41,840 nucleotides of DNA from assembly GCA_934234185.1 (NCBI GenBank), contig CAKQHO010000019.1, positions 1-41,840 on the forward strand, in the 5' to 3' direction. Under the pieces are notes generated by a model. The model did no database searches, was not told the origin of the DNA, and worked only from the letters and a program-made list of their open reading frames with translations. This DNA is from an uncultured Psychrobacillus sp. (GTDB lineage: Bacteria > Bacillota > Bacilli > Bacillales_A > Planococcaceae). The position numbers and the translations under genes were made by a program. Positions 1 through 7,850 of this stretch are shown here, one piece after another (positions within the stretch are counted from its first letter, which is position 1; each line of letters begins with the position of its first letter).

Positions 1-126
1 CTGTGAAGTTATAAAACAGGAATGCTCCAGCGGGACAGCGCGAGCTGAAGACCCTGGACTGAGCGCAGCGAGGGAAGCGGCTGAGGCCGTGCCCGCGGAA
101 AGCGTCCGTTCGTAGCGGAAATCAAC
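1..126. repeat. GC-rich interspersed repeat, cut by the left edge
   Basis: This stretch is much more GC-rich than anything else in the window and carries repeated short inverted words (GCGGCTGAGGCCG, CCCGCGGAAAGCG, TAGCGGAAATCAAC). Words of this kind, ending in GCGGAAATCAAC or its complement GTTGATTTCCGC, are familiar to me from intergenic repeats scattered through Bacillaceae chromosomes. It can be translated on the minus strand, but that frame starts within the dbpA terminator and has no ribosome binding site, so I do not regard it as a gene. The repeat call rests on recall and composition; no second copy lies in the window. Confidence 0.55.
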
Positions 127-148
127 TCTTTTCGCGTTACTTCTATTT

Positions 149-203
149 TAAAAGAAAAAAGACTGTAGGCAAATTCCAAAATTTCTGGAGTTTGTCTACA
201 GTC
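149..203 (-). terminator. Terminator of dbpA, member of a repeated hairpin family
   Basis: The arms GACTGTAGGCAAA (161-173) and TTTGTCTACAGTC (191-203) pair with one G-U, and an inner TCCA/TGGA stem extends the hairpin. On the minus strand it is followed by a T-rich tract (149-160), so it ends dbpA transcription. A second perfect 7-bp hairpin (GCCACGG 208-214 / CCGTGGC 225-231) lies between it and the dbpA stop codon. The word at 191-210 recurs at 41695-41714 in the opposite orientation. Confidence 0.8.
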
Positions 204-237
204 TGAAGCCACGGATTAACTAAACCGTGGCCATTTC

Positions 238-1677
238 TTATTTTTTCGCTATATGAACCTTTAACTGCTTCCCTTTAACCGTGGTGTTTCTCATCGTTTT
301 TAAAACTTGCATGCCTTTACCATTCAATATTTCTACATAGGTTGAGTTATCCTGGATCGTAATAATACCGATATCATCTGCAGTTATACCATTTATTTTT
401 GCGATAGTCCCTACAAAATCAACAGCTCGAAGTTTCTTTTTCTTACCGCCGTTGAAATAGAGCTTCGTGATATCAGCATTTAGCTTTTCTCCCTTTTGCT
501 CTTTATATTCCGGCTCTTCCTCCATTTTTTCTAGGAAGGCTTCTTTGTTGCCCAAAACCTTTTCCTCCGAATACTTTGGACCTGTCTCTATTGTAAAACC
601 AATAAAATCTTCAATTTCTTTCACAAACTTATCCTCGAATGGAGTAGCAAGCAAAACTGATTTACCAGTTTTTCCAGCTCGACCTGTTCTCCCAGTTCTG
701 TGCACATAGCTTTCCTGCTCCAATGGCACATCAAAATGAATAACCAGACTGATATTTTCTATATCAATTCCTCGTGCTGCTACATCTGTTGCAATGAGAT
801 ACCTAAATTCTCCTTTTCGGAAATCATCCATTACTTCAAAGCGATCTTCCTGATGCATGCCTCCGTGCAGCTTATCAGCTGTATATCCTTTTCGATCTAA
901 CACATCTACTAGCATGTCTACTCGATCCTTCGTTCGACAAAAGATAATACAGCTATCTGGATTTTCAACGATTGTCAGTTTTTCTAGGAACGGTATCTTG
1001 TCTTCCTCTTTTAGCACATGCTTTTCATGCCGAATATGAGGGTTTTGCTCCTCTTGTGATTCGATTTCTATCGAGACGGGAGATTTCAAGTACTTACTGC
1101 TTAATGTTTTAATTTCCTCAGAAAGTGTAGCGGAGAAAAGCATTGTTGAACGTTCCTTCGGCAAGAGCTTAATAATAGACTCAACTTGCTCTAGGAAGCC
1201 CATATTTAACATTTCGTCTGCTTCATCAAGCACGAGGTATTCTATTTTTGATATATCAAGCGTACCCTTTTCTATATGGTCTAATACTCGACCAGGTGTC
1301 CCAACCACAATATGAGTTTTTTGCTTTAGCGCAAGCTTTTGCTTGGCAAAGGGAGACTTTCCGTAGACAGCAAGCGCCTTTATTCGCTTAAAACGACCAA
1401 TATTCGTCATGTCCTCTTGTACTTGTACAGCGAGCTCTCTTGTAGGAACCAACACGAGAACCTGAGGCTTGTTTTCTTCCCAATTGACTAACTGACACAA
1501 AGGAATAGCATATGCAGCAGTCTTTCCGCTACCTGTTTTGGATTTCACCGTTAAGTCTTGTCCTTCGAGGGCTACCGGAATAACCTTTTGTTGAACCTCT
1601 GTCGGTTCTTGGTAGCCTAGCTGTTCTATTGCCATCGCTATTTTTACATCTATTTTTAGGTCTCTAAATTGTGTCAT
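238..1677 (-). CDS. dbpA: ATP-dependent RNA helicase DbpA/YxiN (DEAD-box)
   Basis: A 479-residue DEAD-box RNA helicase that probably remodels 23S rRNA helix 92 during assembly of the large ribosomal subunit. Visible motifs are the Walker A-like KTGSGKT (about 47-53), PTREL (78-82), DEAD (151-154), SAT (about 182-184) and the C-terminal HRTGRTGRAG of motif VI. The last 75 or so residues, following a Lys-rich linker, form the DbpA RNA-binding domain (RRM-like) that recognises hairpin 92, as in Bacillus YxiN, which has the same length. The ATG is preceded by a GAGGAG-type ribosome binding site. The gene is monocistronic, with its terminator just downstream. Confidence 0.93.
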   Translation of the reverse strand: MTQFRDLKIDVKIAMAIEQLGYQEPTEVQQKVIPVALEGQDLTVKSKTGSGKTAAYAIPLCQLVNWEENKPQVLVLVPTRELAVQVQEDMTNIGRFKRIKALAVYGKSPFAKQKLALKQKTHIVVGTPGRVLDHIEKGTLDISKIEYLVLDEADEMLNMGFLEQVESIIKLLPKERSTMLFSATLSEEIKTLSSKYLKSPVSIEIESQEEQNPHIRHEKHVLKEEDKIPFLEKLTIVENPDSCIIFCRTKDRVDMLVDVLDRKGYTADKLHGGMHQEDRFEVMDDFRKGEFRYLIATDVAARGIDIENISLVIHFDVPLEQESYVHRTGRTGRAGKTGKSVLLATPFEDKFVKEIEDFIGFTIETGPKYSEEKVLGNKEAFLEKMEEEPEYKEQKGEKLNADITKLYFNGGKKKKLRAVDFVGTIAKINGITADDIGIITIQDNSTYVEILNGKGMQVLKTMRNTTVKGKQLKVHIAKK

Positions 1678-1728
1678 ATATTTTCTCCTCTTTTACATGC
1701 TTTTCTCTGTTATCTTGTACTATTTACA

Positions 1729-1762
1729 TTTTGACAATCAAATAATCGCTTAATTGTCAAAA
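1729..1762. promoter_or_regulatory. Perfect 10-bp inverted repeat upstream of dbpA
   Basis: TTTTGACAAT (1729-1738) and ATTGTCAAAA (1753-1762) form a perfect inverted repeat with a 14-bp spacer. It lies between the divergent dbpA and DUF2187 genes, about 50 bp upstream of the dbpA start. Each arm contains a TTGACA hexamer, one on each strand, so it may be back-to-back -35 elements, an operator, or both. No convincing -10 is placed correctly for either TTGACA, so the role is open. Confidence 0.35.
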
Positions 1763-1881
1763 ATTAGCTAAATTCTTCATGATTCCCTACAAATAATCCT
1801 AAAATACTCTGTTTACGTTCCATCTATGTTACAATTAAACTATCGCTTTGTGCGAGAAAATATTAGAAAAGAGGCAACGAC

Positions 1882-2103
1882 ATGAGTTTCCAACGACAAC
1901 CTAAGGATGTAACACCCTTCGTGGCAGCACGGAAAATTGATGAGAAAATCTCTTTCACTCGCAATAACCATGAGGTGCAAGGCACGATCTTCAAGATTTT
2001 AGAGCAATCCGTAATTGTTGAAATCTCTACCGAAGATGCGAAGAAGATTAATGTTCCTTCAAATCTTACTGTAGTATCACATAAACACTATACGGTAATA
2101 TAA
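1882..2103 (+). CDS. DUF2187 family small protein (YkvS-like)
   Basis: A 73-residue protein resembling the DUF2187 family (Bacillus YkvS). The central stretch with EVQGTIFKILEQSVIVEIS looks like a small beta-barrel (KOW/SH3-like) fold, which is typical of that family; its function is unknown. GAGG sits about 8 nt before the ATG. The last 16 bp overlap the 3' end of recQ, which converges on it from the opposite strand, so the two mRNAs have complementary ends. There is no signal peptide or membrane segment, so it is expected to be cytoplasmic. Confidence 0.65.
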   Translation: MSFQRQPKDVTPFVAARKIDEKISFTRNNHEVQGTIFKILEQSVIVEISTEDAKKINVPSNLTVVSHKHYTVI

Positions 2104-3854
2104 CGGCTAATTTCCTCGATAAATGCATTTCCGTATTTATCTCGTTTATTAGCACCTACACCGTGTATTTCTAAAAATTCTTCTTCGGTTTGCGGACGTT
2201 TCACACACATATCCTGTAAGGTTTTATCAGAGAAAATGACAAATGGTGGAACACCAGCCTCGTCCGCAAGTTTCTTCCGAAGGGCTCTTAGTCCTTCGAA
2301 TAGCGGATCATTCACTGAAATCTTTTTCGTTACCGCTACTCCTCTACGCATAATCTTTCTTTTTCCTAGTAAAACATCCTTGCCGGCATCTGATATATAA
2401 ATGGTTGGCATACTACCATGCTTTACAAGCAATAATCCCTCAGCAATGATAAATTCAATAAGACCAGAAACATCTTTTACTGATTTTTCCTTTAAAATTC
2501 CATAGGTCGATAACTTTGTAAATCCAAAATCTTGGATTTTTTTATTTTTAGAGCCTGTTAACACCTGGGCAGTTATTGTTTTCCCGAATTTTTGACCCAT
2601 TCGGACTACGCAGGAAAGAACCATTTGGACTTCCTTCGTCACATCCTGAATTTCTCTTGAGTCCGTACAGTTTGCACATCTTCCACATTCTCCAGTTGTA
2701 GGCTCGCCAAAGTACTCCACGATAAATTTTTGCAGGCAGCTTTCGGTATGACAATAATCCACCATTCCTTGAAGCTTTTCAAGCTCTTGTGGAATTCGCT
2801 CGCGGTCTAGCGCTTGGTCTATTAAGAAGCGTTGTGTCTGTACATCCTGCGAGGCATAGAGAACCACACACTCACTTGGTAGCCCATCTCTTCCTGCTCT
2901 ACCTGCCTCCTGGTAGTAGCTCTCCATGTTTTTGGGCAATTGATAGTGAATGACATAGCGAACATTCGATTTATCTATTCCCATTCCAAAGGCATTGGTG
3001 GCAACCATTACTTGAGCATCATCTGTCAGGAAGCGTTCCTGCTCTTTATTTCGAAAAGCCTCTGGTAACCCAGCATGGTATTTAGCAGTACTCACTCCTG
3101 CTTTATTTAGTAAATCGTATAGTAAGTCTACTGTCTTTCTTGTTGCGGCATAGATAATCCCAACCTCATTGACATTCTTTCTAATAAATTCCTTTAAAAA
3201 TTTATTTTTATCTTGACCTAGCACAACTGAGAAAGTTAGGTTTTCTCTTTCAAACCCCGTAATGACGGTATGCTTATCATTGATTTGAAGTAATCGACAT
3301 ATATCCTCCCTTACTGCCGGCGTTGCCGTTGCAGTTAAAGCCAATACAGCTGGCTCCTGAGGAAATATATCCTTTAATCGATGAATCAGTCGGTAGCTTG
3401 GACGGAAATCATGTCCCCACTGGGATATACAGTGCGCTTCATCTACCGCAATCAAAGGTACCTTCACTCTTTTTAACTGATTTAGGAAAACCTGTGAATC
3501 TAAACGCTCCGGAGCGATATAGAGCAAACGATACTGTCCGTTTACTACCTCTTCCATTGTTTCTCTTACTTCTTCGGCAGTTAGTGAGCTATTTATATAG
3601 GCGGCTGGGATACCTACCTGAAGCAATGTGTCCACTTGGTCCTTCATCAATGAAATTAATGGAGAAATAACAATAGTAGTACCTTCTAACATCATGGAAG
3701 GAATCTGGTAGCATAACGATTTTCCTCCGCCGGTCGGCATTACGCATAGGCTTGATTGCTTGTCCAATACATGCTGAATAATTGTTTCCTGCCCTTGTCG
3801 AAAGGAATCGTATCCGTAATATTCATGTAGTAATTGCCTTGCTTGTTCTATCAA
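2088..3854 (-). CDS. recQ: ATP-dependent DNA helicase RecQ
   Basis: A 588-residue 3'-5' DNA helicase of recombination and replication-fork repair. The helicase core shows Walker A PTGGGKS (40-46), DEAH at 138-141 followed by the RecQ aromatic-rich loop HCISQWGHDFRPSY, and AGRAGRDG of motif VI. The zinc-binding cysteines lie around CGRCANC, followed by a winged helix and a C-terminal HRDC domain (roughly 510-588). The HRDC domain and length match full RecQ rather than the shorter RecS paralogue of bacilli. The start ATG follows AAGGAGTGACATTTTTTG. The 3' end overlaps the convergent DUF2187 gene by 16 bp, and no terminator separates them. Confidence 0.95.
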   Translation of the reverse strand: MIEQARQLLHEYYGYDSFRQGQETIIQHVLDKQSSLCVMPTGGGKSLCYQIPSMMLEGTTIVISPLISLMKDQVDTLLQVGIPAAYINSSLTAEEVRETMEEVVNGQYRLLYIAPERLDSQVFLNQLKRVKVPLIAVDEAHCISQWGHDFRPSYRLIHRLKDIFPQEPAVLALTATATPAVREDICRLLQINDKHTVITGFERENLTFSVVLGQDKNKFLKEFIRKNVNEVGIIYAATRKTVDLLYDLLNKAGVSTAKYHAGLPEAFRNKEQERFLTDDAQVMVATNAFGMGIDKSNVRYVIHYQLPKNMESYYQEAGRAGRDGLPSECVVLYASQDVQTQRFLIDQALDRERIPQELEKLQGMVDYCHTESCLQKFIVEYFGEPTTGECGRCANCTDSREIQDVTKEVQMVLSCVVRMGQKFGKTITAQVLTGSKNKKIQDFGFTKLSTYGILKEKSVKDVSGLIEFIIAEGLLLVKHGSMPTIYISDAGKDVLLGKRKIMRRGVAVTKKISVNDPLFEGLRALRKKLADEAGVPPFVIFSDKTLQDMCVKRPQTEEEFLEIHGVGANKRDKYGNAFIEEISRYITV

Positions 3855-3881
3855 AAAATGTCACTCCTTATTTAGTGAAGC

Positions 3882-3920
3882 AAAAGAGGAAACAGATTAT
3901 TTTCCGTTTCCTCTTTTTTT
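3882..3920 (-). terminator. Intrinsic terminator of the 3897-4151 gene, possibly bidirectional
   Basis: AAAGAGGAAAC (3883-3893) pairs with GTTTCCTCTTT (3906-3916). Both flanks are T-rich when read outward, with TTTT on the minus strand and seven T on the plus strand. It overlaps the stop codon of the small membrane-protein gene and separates it from recQ. Confidence 0.75.
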
Positions 3921-4151
3921 ATTTCCAGATTGGCTTGTAGGCTTTGGATCAACCTTATCTACTTCTGGTCTCAAAAGCAGTAGGCCTAAAAGAGAAGAAA
4001 TAATTGCTGCACCAGCTGTGATGAGAATTTTATTTAAAGTGGTTACTTCATCGTATTGATCTTGGTTTAACATAATCGTTGCCAATACAGCGACTATTAT
4101 TATAATCGGCACAATTATTTTTGATTTTTTCAATGGTAACTTCCTCTCCAT
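3897..4151 (-). CDS. Small two-helix membrane protein, unknown function
   Basis: An 84-residue protein with a basic N-terminus (MERKLPLKKSK), two hydrophobic helices (about 11-28 and 43-62) and a basic, Pro/Lys/Asn-rich tail, so the tail is predicted to be cytoplasmic. I chose the ATG at 4151 because GGAGG lies 10 nt upstream; an in-frame upstream ATG at 4178 has no ribosome binding site and would place that GGAGG inside the coding sequence. I do not recognise a family. It has the same direction as recQ but is separated from it by a terminator. Confidence 0.6.
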   Translation of the reverse strand: MERKLPLKKSKIIVPIIIIVAVLATIMLNQDQYDEVTTLNKILITAGAAIISSLLGLLLLRPEVDKVDPKPTSQSGNKKRGNGK

Positions 4152-4265
4152 TACATAACTACCTCCATTGTACCACAAGGTCGTACAGAAGGCTGTTGTC
4201 CAGGTGAAGGAATCCTTTTCATAATGGATGACGTTATAGAATGAACTAGAGAAAGGAGAATTGCT

Positions 4266-4550
4266 ATGTGGGATGTTACACTGCTTGCATTTATTTTTAT
4301 ATTCGCAACTGTTTATATCGGTTTTTTATTGACTCTTAAGAGAAGTAAAAAAAGGAAGTATATAATTTGGGGTTTACTTACTATCTTCATTTTTACTCCA
4401 GTTCTTAGCTGGGTTATTGGGATAATTTTCGGAATAATCGAAGGAGATGGGTTTGCGGCTATAGGTATGATGACTTTATTATTCCCTATTATTTTCATAA
4501 TTGGTCTTATACTGTTTCTAGTAGGTATTTTTAAGAATTCGAGTGAATGA
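4266..4550 (+). CDS. Small three-helix membrane protein, unknown function
   Basis: A 94-residue, very hydrophobic protein with three predicted membrane segments (about 5-23, 33-57 and 66-89) separated by a basic loop KRSKKRKY and an acidic EGDG loop. An AAAGGAG ribosome binding site lies 7 nt before the ATG. It diverges from the small membrane gene at 3897-4151. A weak hairpin (GAGCC 4549-4553 / GGCTC 4570-4574) follows and may act for both this gene and the convergent one at 4575. No family was recognised. Confidence 0.6.
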   Translation: MWDVTLLAFIFIFATVYIGFLLTLKRSKKRKYIIWGLLTIFIFTPVLSWVIGIIFGIIEGDGFAAIGMMTLLFPIIFIIGLILFLVGIFKNSSE

Positions 4551-4574
4551 GCCGGTCATTCTAACGACAGGCTC

Positions 4575-5105
4575 TTAAAACTCATTTTCTATCGCCTCAA
4601 TCAGCCAGTTTTCATCCTTACTTACAAAATAAAAAGTATAAATCAGTGGTGTATCTTGTGATTGAAAATGTACCATATACTGAAGTTTAAATTTCTCTCG
4701 TTGCTTTGGACTTATATCTTGTATATAGCCGTAATCACTTAACTTAATAAATGCTATATCCTCTTCATTTCCTTTTTCATAAGAAAAATTTCCAAAGTCT
4801 ATGGAGAAATCCTCTGAAACTGTTGCTTCTTGAATTACCAGTGATTCTACCAATTCAGGTTTATTAGCAGACATAGCAAGAAGGAACTGCTCCGCTAGCT
4901 GCTCTGTTATTTCTTTTGTTTTTTCCTTGCTTTCCCACTCTACTAGTTGACTCTTCATTCTTTTGTTTTCCTGTTTTAATACTGAGTTCTCATCTGGTAT
5001 CGCATTACGGGCAAACACCATATATCCCACTAGAAAGAAAGTAGATATTATAATTGCCAGTGAAGCTAAGAGTTTATAAAATCTTTTATTTGACTGCATA
5101 TTCAT
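4575..5105 (-). CDS. Membrane-anchored extracytoplasmic protein, unknown function
   Basis: A 176-residue protein with a short basic N-terminus, one hydrophobic helix (about 10-32) and a charged segment (about 40-65) that could form a coiled coil. The remaining domain of about 110 residues is mixed alpha/beta. The topology suggests a type II anchored protein facing outward. The C-terminal part (PLIYTFYFVSKDENWLIEAI) is reminiscent of NTF2-like or DUF4878-type extracellular domains, but I could not assign it. GGAG stands 7 nt before the ATG. A second ATG two codons later is possible. Confidence 0.55.
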   Translation of the reverse strand: MNMQSNKRFYKLLASLAIIISTFFLVGYMVFARNAIPDENSVLKQENKRMKSQLVEWESKEKTKEITEQLAEQFLLAMSANKPELVESLVIQEATVSEDFSIDFGNFSYEKGNEEDIAFIKLSDYGYIQDISPKQREKFKLQYMVHFQSQDTPLIYTFYFVSKDENWLIEAIENEF

Positions 5106-5541
5106 CTTTGTCTCCTTAAGATTCTCATTTCTTTTTTAGACGCACATTCCAGTAAATTAGTTACAGCACAACTCTATTGGTAAGTTCTCTCTAAATAAAC
5201 GGTTAGAAAGGCCAGTAGTCCTGATCAAACTCTCCATGAAATCTATGAATATGCCTAAAAGAATCCATGGTACATCATATTTCATAAACTATTTGTGAAA
5301 ATACAAATGAAGAAAAGAAGATCACCATAGTGGTTTCGCAAGGACGTCCTTTTAAGCATGGACCCGTCATATTTGGTAAGCTGTATTATTATCACAGTAA
5401 TTGAAGTCGTCTTATGACGACATTGTATACCTTACTTACGAAAAAATGGTGAAAAAAGAAGAAATAGCAGAGTGACTGTCCTTTGTAAAATAAGCTATGT
5501 ATGTGATAATAGGAGAAAATTGAAATGAAGGATGAGCTATA
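5106..5541. other. 436-bp intergenic region, no intact gene
   Basis: No start codon with a ribosome binding site opens a usable frame here. A protein-like frame from about 5288 (containing VVSQGRPFKHGPVIFGKL) runs to a stop near 5403 but has no start, so it may be a decayed gene or chance. A perfect hairpin GTCGTC-TTAT-GACGAC lies close to 5410. The region must also hold the promoters of the two divergent flanking genes, which I could not fix. Confidence 0.4.
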
Positions 5542-6732
5542 TTGAAACAAGAATTAGACGTTAAAGTAAATGAATCCCTTGCAAATGACATACAAAAAGG
5601 AGTTCCTATTCTACACAAGGAGGGATTCCCCCTTATAAACTCCTTAGAGGAAGGAACCATCATAAAGCTTCGAAATCCTTCAGGAAAATTTTTGGCCAAG
5701 GGCTATATAGGCTATCAAAATAAAGGGATTGGCTGGGTACTCTCAAAAAACGAAGTCGAAACTATCGATACTAAATTCTTTCAGCGTAAGATTACAAACG
5801 CTATTGAATATCGAAAAGATTACTTTCAAAAAGCTGATACTACTGCATTCCGTGTGTTTAATGGAGAAGGCGATGGTATAGGCGGCTTGACGATTGATTA
5901 TTTTGATGGCTATTACTTAATCAGCTGGTATAGCGAGGGAATTTATTCCTTTAAAGAAATGATTATTGGGGCACTGGAGGCTAGTACTCCATATAAAGGA
6001 ATCTATGAGAAGAAACGCTTTGATACTAAAGGACAATATCTAGAGGATGACGATTTTGTCAAAGGAGAAAGAGGAGAATTTCCTTTGATTGTGAAGGAAA
6101 ATGGTGAAAGCTTTGCTGTCTATTTAAATGATGGAGCAATGGTTGGAGTATTTTTAGATCAACGGGATGTTCGGAAGAAGATTAGAGATGCTTATTCCAA
6201 AGGAAAAACAGTGCTCAATACCTTTTCTTACACAGGGGCATTCTCCGTATTTGCAGCTAGTGGCGGAGCCAAAAAAACGACTAGTGTTGATTTAGCGAAA
6301 AGAAGCTTGAGTAAAACAACCGAGCAGTTTGAGATTAATGGAATTGATCCAACGAAACAGGATATTGTAGTAATGGATGTTTTTGAGTACTTTAAATATG
6401 CCAAACGAAAAGAACTATCCTTTGATCTGGTTATTTTGGATCCACCAAGCTTTGCACGCTCTAAAAAATATACCTTTAGTTCCTCTAAGGATTATACAAA
6501 GCTACTGAAGGATGCTATTTCTCTTACTAATAAAAACGGAGTGATAATAGCATCTACCAATAATGCCACCTTTGGAATGAAAAAGTTTAAAAGCTTTGTG
6601 GACAAGGCGTTTAAAGATAGCAATCTTCGCTACGAAATTGAAGAGGAGTACTCTTTACCAAGTGACTTTAAAACAAATCCTCTGTTTAAGGAAGGCAATT
6701 ACTTAAAGGTTTTATTTATACGAGTGAAATAA
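5542..6732 (+). CDS. RlmI/YwbD-like SAM-dependent rRNA methyltransferase, cysteine-free
   Basis: A 396-residue protein of the RlmI/YccW (COG1092) family: an N-terminal PUA-like domain (about 1-75), an EEHUB-type linker, and a class I methyltransferase domain. Motif I is VLNTFSYTGAFSVFAASGGA and the substrate motif is LDPPSFARSKK. The start is TTG, preceded by AAGGATG; upstream ATGs are out of frame. E. coli RlmI makes m5C1962 in 23S rRNA through a catalytic cysteine, but this protein contains no cysteine at all. The corresponding region reads ASTNNATF. It may therefore modify a base by a different chemistry or be inactive. It is monocistronic with a following terminator. Confidence 0.85.
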   Translation: MKQELDVKVNESLANDIQKGVPILHKEGFPLINSLEEGTIIKLRNPSGKFLAKGYIGYQNKGIGWVLSKNEVETIDTKFFQRKITNAIEYRKDYFQKADTTAFRVFNGEGDGIGGLTIDYFDGYYLISWYSEGIYSFKEMIIGALEASTPYKGIYEKKRFDTKGQYLEDDDFVKGERGEFPLIVKENGESFAVYLNDGAMVGVFLDQRDVRKKIRDAYSKGKTVLNTFSYTGAFSVFAASGGAKKTTSVDLAKRSLSKTTEQFEINGIDPTKQDIVVMDVFEYFKYAKRKELSFDLVILDPPSFARSKKYTFSSSKDYTKLLKDAISLTNKNGVIIASTNNATFGMKKFKSFVDKAFKDSNLRYEIEEEYSLPSDFKTNPLFKEGNYLKVLFIRVK

Positions 6733-6743
6733 GTAGACATTTG

Positions 6744-6769
6744 CCACCCTCGTTATCGTGGGTGGTTTT
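6744..6769 (+). terminator. Intrinsic terminator of the RlmI-like gene
   Basis: CCACCC (6744-6749) pairs with GGGTGG (6760-6765) and is followed by TTTT. It starts 11 nt after the stop codon. Confidence 0.8.
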
Positions 6770-6874
6770 ACTTATTAAATTTATTTGTTGTATAACTACT
6801 CAAGTATGAAGGTTCCCATTAGTCTCATACAACTAGCATCGCAGTACTTGCTTAAGGCGTAAAAATGGATAAGC

Positions 6875-6911
6875 AAAAAAACATCGTTTTTCTTAGGCAA
6901 GAAAAACGATG
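6875..6911 (-). terminator. Intrinsic terminator of the squalene/phytoene synthase-like gene
   Basis: A perfect 13-bp stem, CATCGTTTTTCTT (6882-6894) with AAGAAAAACGATG (6899-6911) and a 4-nt loop, is followed on the minus strand by seven T (6875-6881). Confidence 0.9.
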
Positions 6912-6946
6912 CTTAATTAAACCGACAATTAGAGAAATCTTTCTAG

Positions 6947-7771
6947 TTACACCTCAGACTGGACCTCTTGTACCGTTTCCTCAACCTCTAAACGAGACAT
7001 TTTTTCTTTTCCATTTTTCAATGCCTTTAATGTCTTATGCGCCAGCGCTAATGGAAGCTTACAGAATAGAAGGATACTTTTGCGATTGATACACTTGATG
7101 TATTCATCTGCTTTTGCTAAGTTACCCTCTGCGTATGCAAACATATCGGCTCTCGTCCATCCCTCAGGGAAGAACTGTACTCCACGTACACTATCCTCGT
7201 CCTTGTTACGTAGAATGTTTACTGCTTGAAGTCCGCGTCCATAGGCAATTGCAAGATCCCGGTCTGCATCTATATCAGCATTCCATTTCCATAAGTCAGA
7301 CAGCATAACACCTACAAGTCCTGCAACATAATACGTATATTCATCTAAATCTTCCTTCGTTTTTACCTGCCAGTTCTTCCCTACCCATTTAGCCATCCCT
7401 TCAGCCATCTCACTGGTGTAATTTTTCACTGTTTGCAGTAAATCTTGTGGACATACCTTTAACCAATCTCCTAAGCGCAAAGAAACTGCTGGTAATATAT
7501 CCTTATAAGGAGCAACGAGCTCTCCGTACTTTTGTTCATTAAAACGGTCATCTAATAATAATTGGCTAGTGGCATTTAAGATAGATTGCTTTGCATCCGG
7601 AGCCAAAGTTTCATGGTCTTCAATTTCATCTATAGCACGCATGCACAAGTATGCAGAAGCAACCGCTTTTTTTAGAGTAGGCTCTAAAAAAGTAATTGGT
7701 ATATAAAAGGTTCTGCTCGTTTTCTTTAGCATGTTCATAGCTTCTTTTTGTAATAAGGCTACTTCTTGCAC
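6947..7771 (-). CDS. Squalene/phytoene synthase family protein
   Basis: A 275-residue all-helical trans-isoprenyl diphosphate synthase family member. Signature features are the N-terminal SRTFYIP, the first Asp-rich motif DEIED (48-52) and the second, in NILRNKDED (185-193) followed by RGVQFFPEGW. In squalene synthase the second motif reads RDYLED, so the leading Asp is Asn here. Expected substrate is farnesyl (or geranylgeranyl) diphosphate; the product could be a C30 precursor, or farnesol as for Bacillus YisP. No carotenoid or hopanoid genes adjoin it. I chose a GTG start at 7771 because GGAGG lies 7 nt before it; the upstream ATG at 7798 has no ribosome binding site. Confidence 0.8.
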   Translation of the reverse strand: MQEVALLQKEAMNMLKKTSRTFYIPITFLEPTLKKAVASAYLCMRAIDEIEDHETLAPDAKQSILNATSQLLLDDRFNEQKYGELVAPYKDILPAVSLRLGDWLKVCPQDLLQTVKNYTSEMAEGMAKWVGKNWQVKTKEDLDEYTYYVAGLVGVMLSDLWKWNADIDADRDLAIAYGRGLQAVNILRNKDEDSVRGVQFFPEGWTRADMFAYAEGNLAKADEYIKCINRKSILLFCKLPLALAHKTLKALKNGKEKMSRLEVEETVQEVQSEV

Positions 7772-7850
7772 AACTAGTCCTCCATTTCCATACTTCAAAA
7801 CTCTACTCTCTATTGTATCGGATTTTTGAAAAAAGATAAAATGGGATTCT

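Noticed and set aside
9..212. 67-codon minus-strand frame at the left edge
   Set aside because: It begins inside the dbpA terminator hairpin, has no ribosome binding site and runs through a GC-rich repeat; not a gene.
5288..5403. Protein-like frame containing VVSQGRPFKHGP
   Set aside because: No start codon or ribosome binding site and no continuation in other frames convincing enough to call a pseudogene; recorded only as a note in the intergenic entry.
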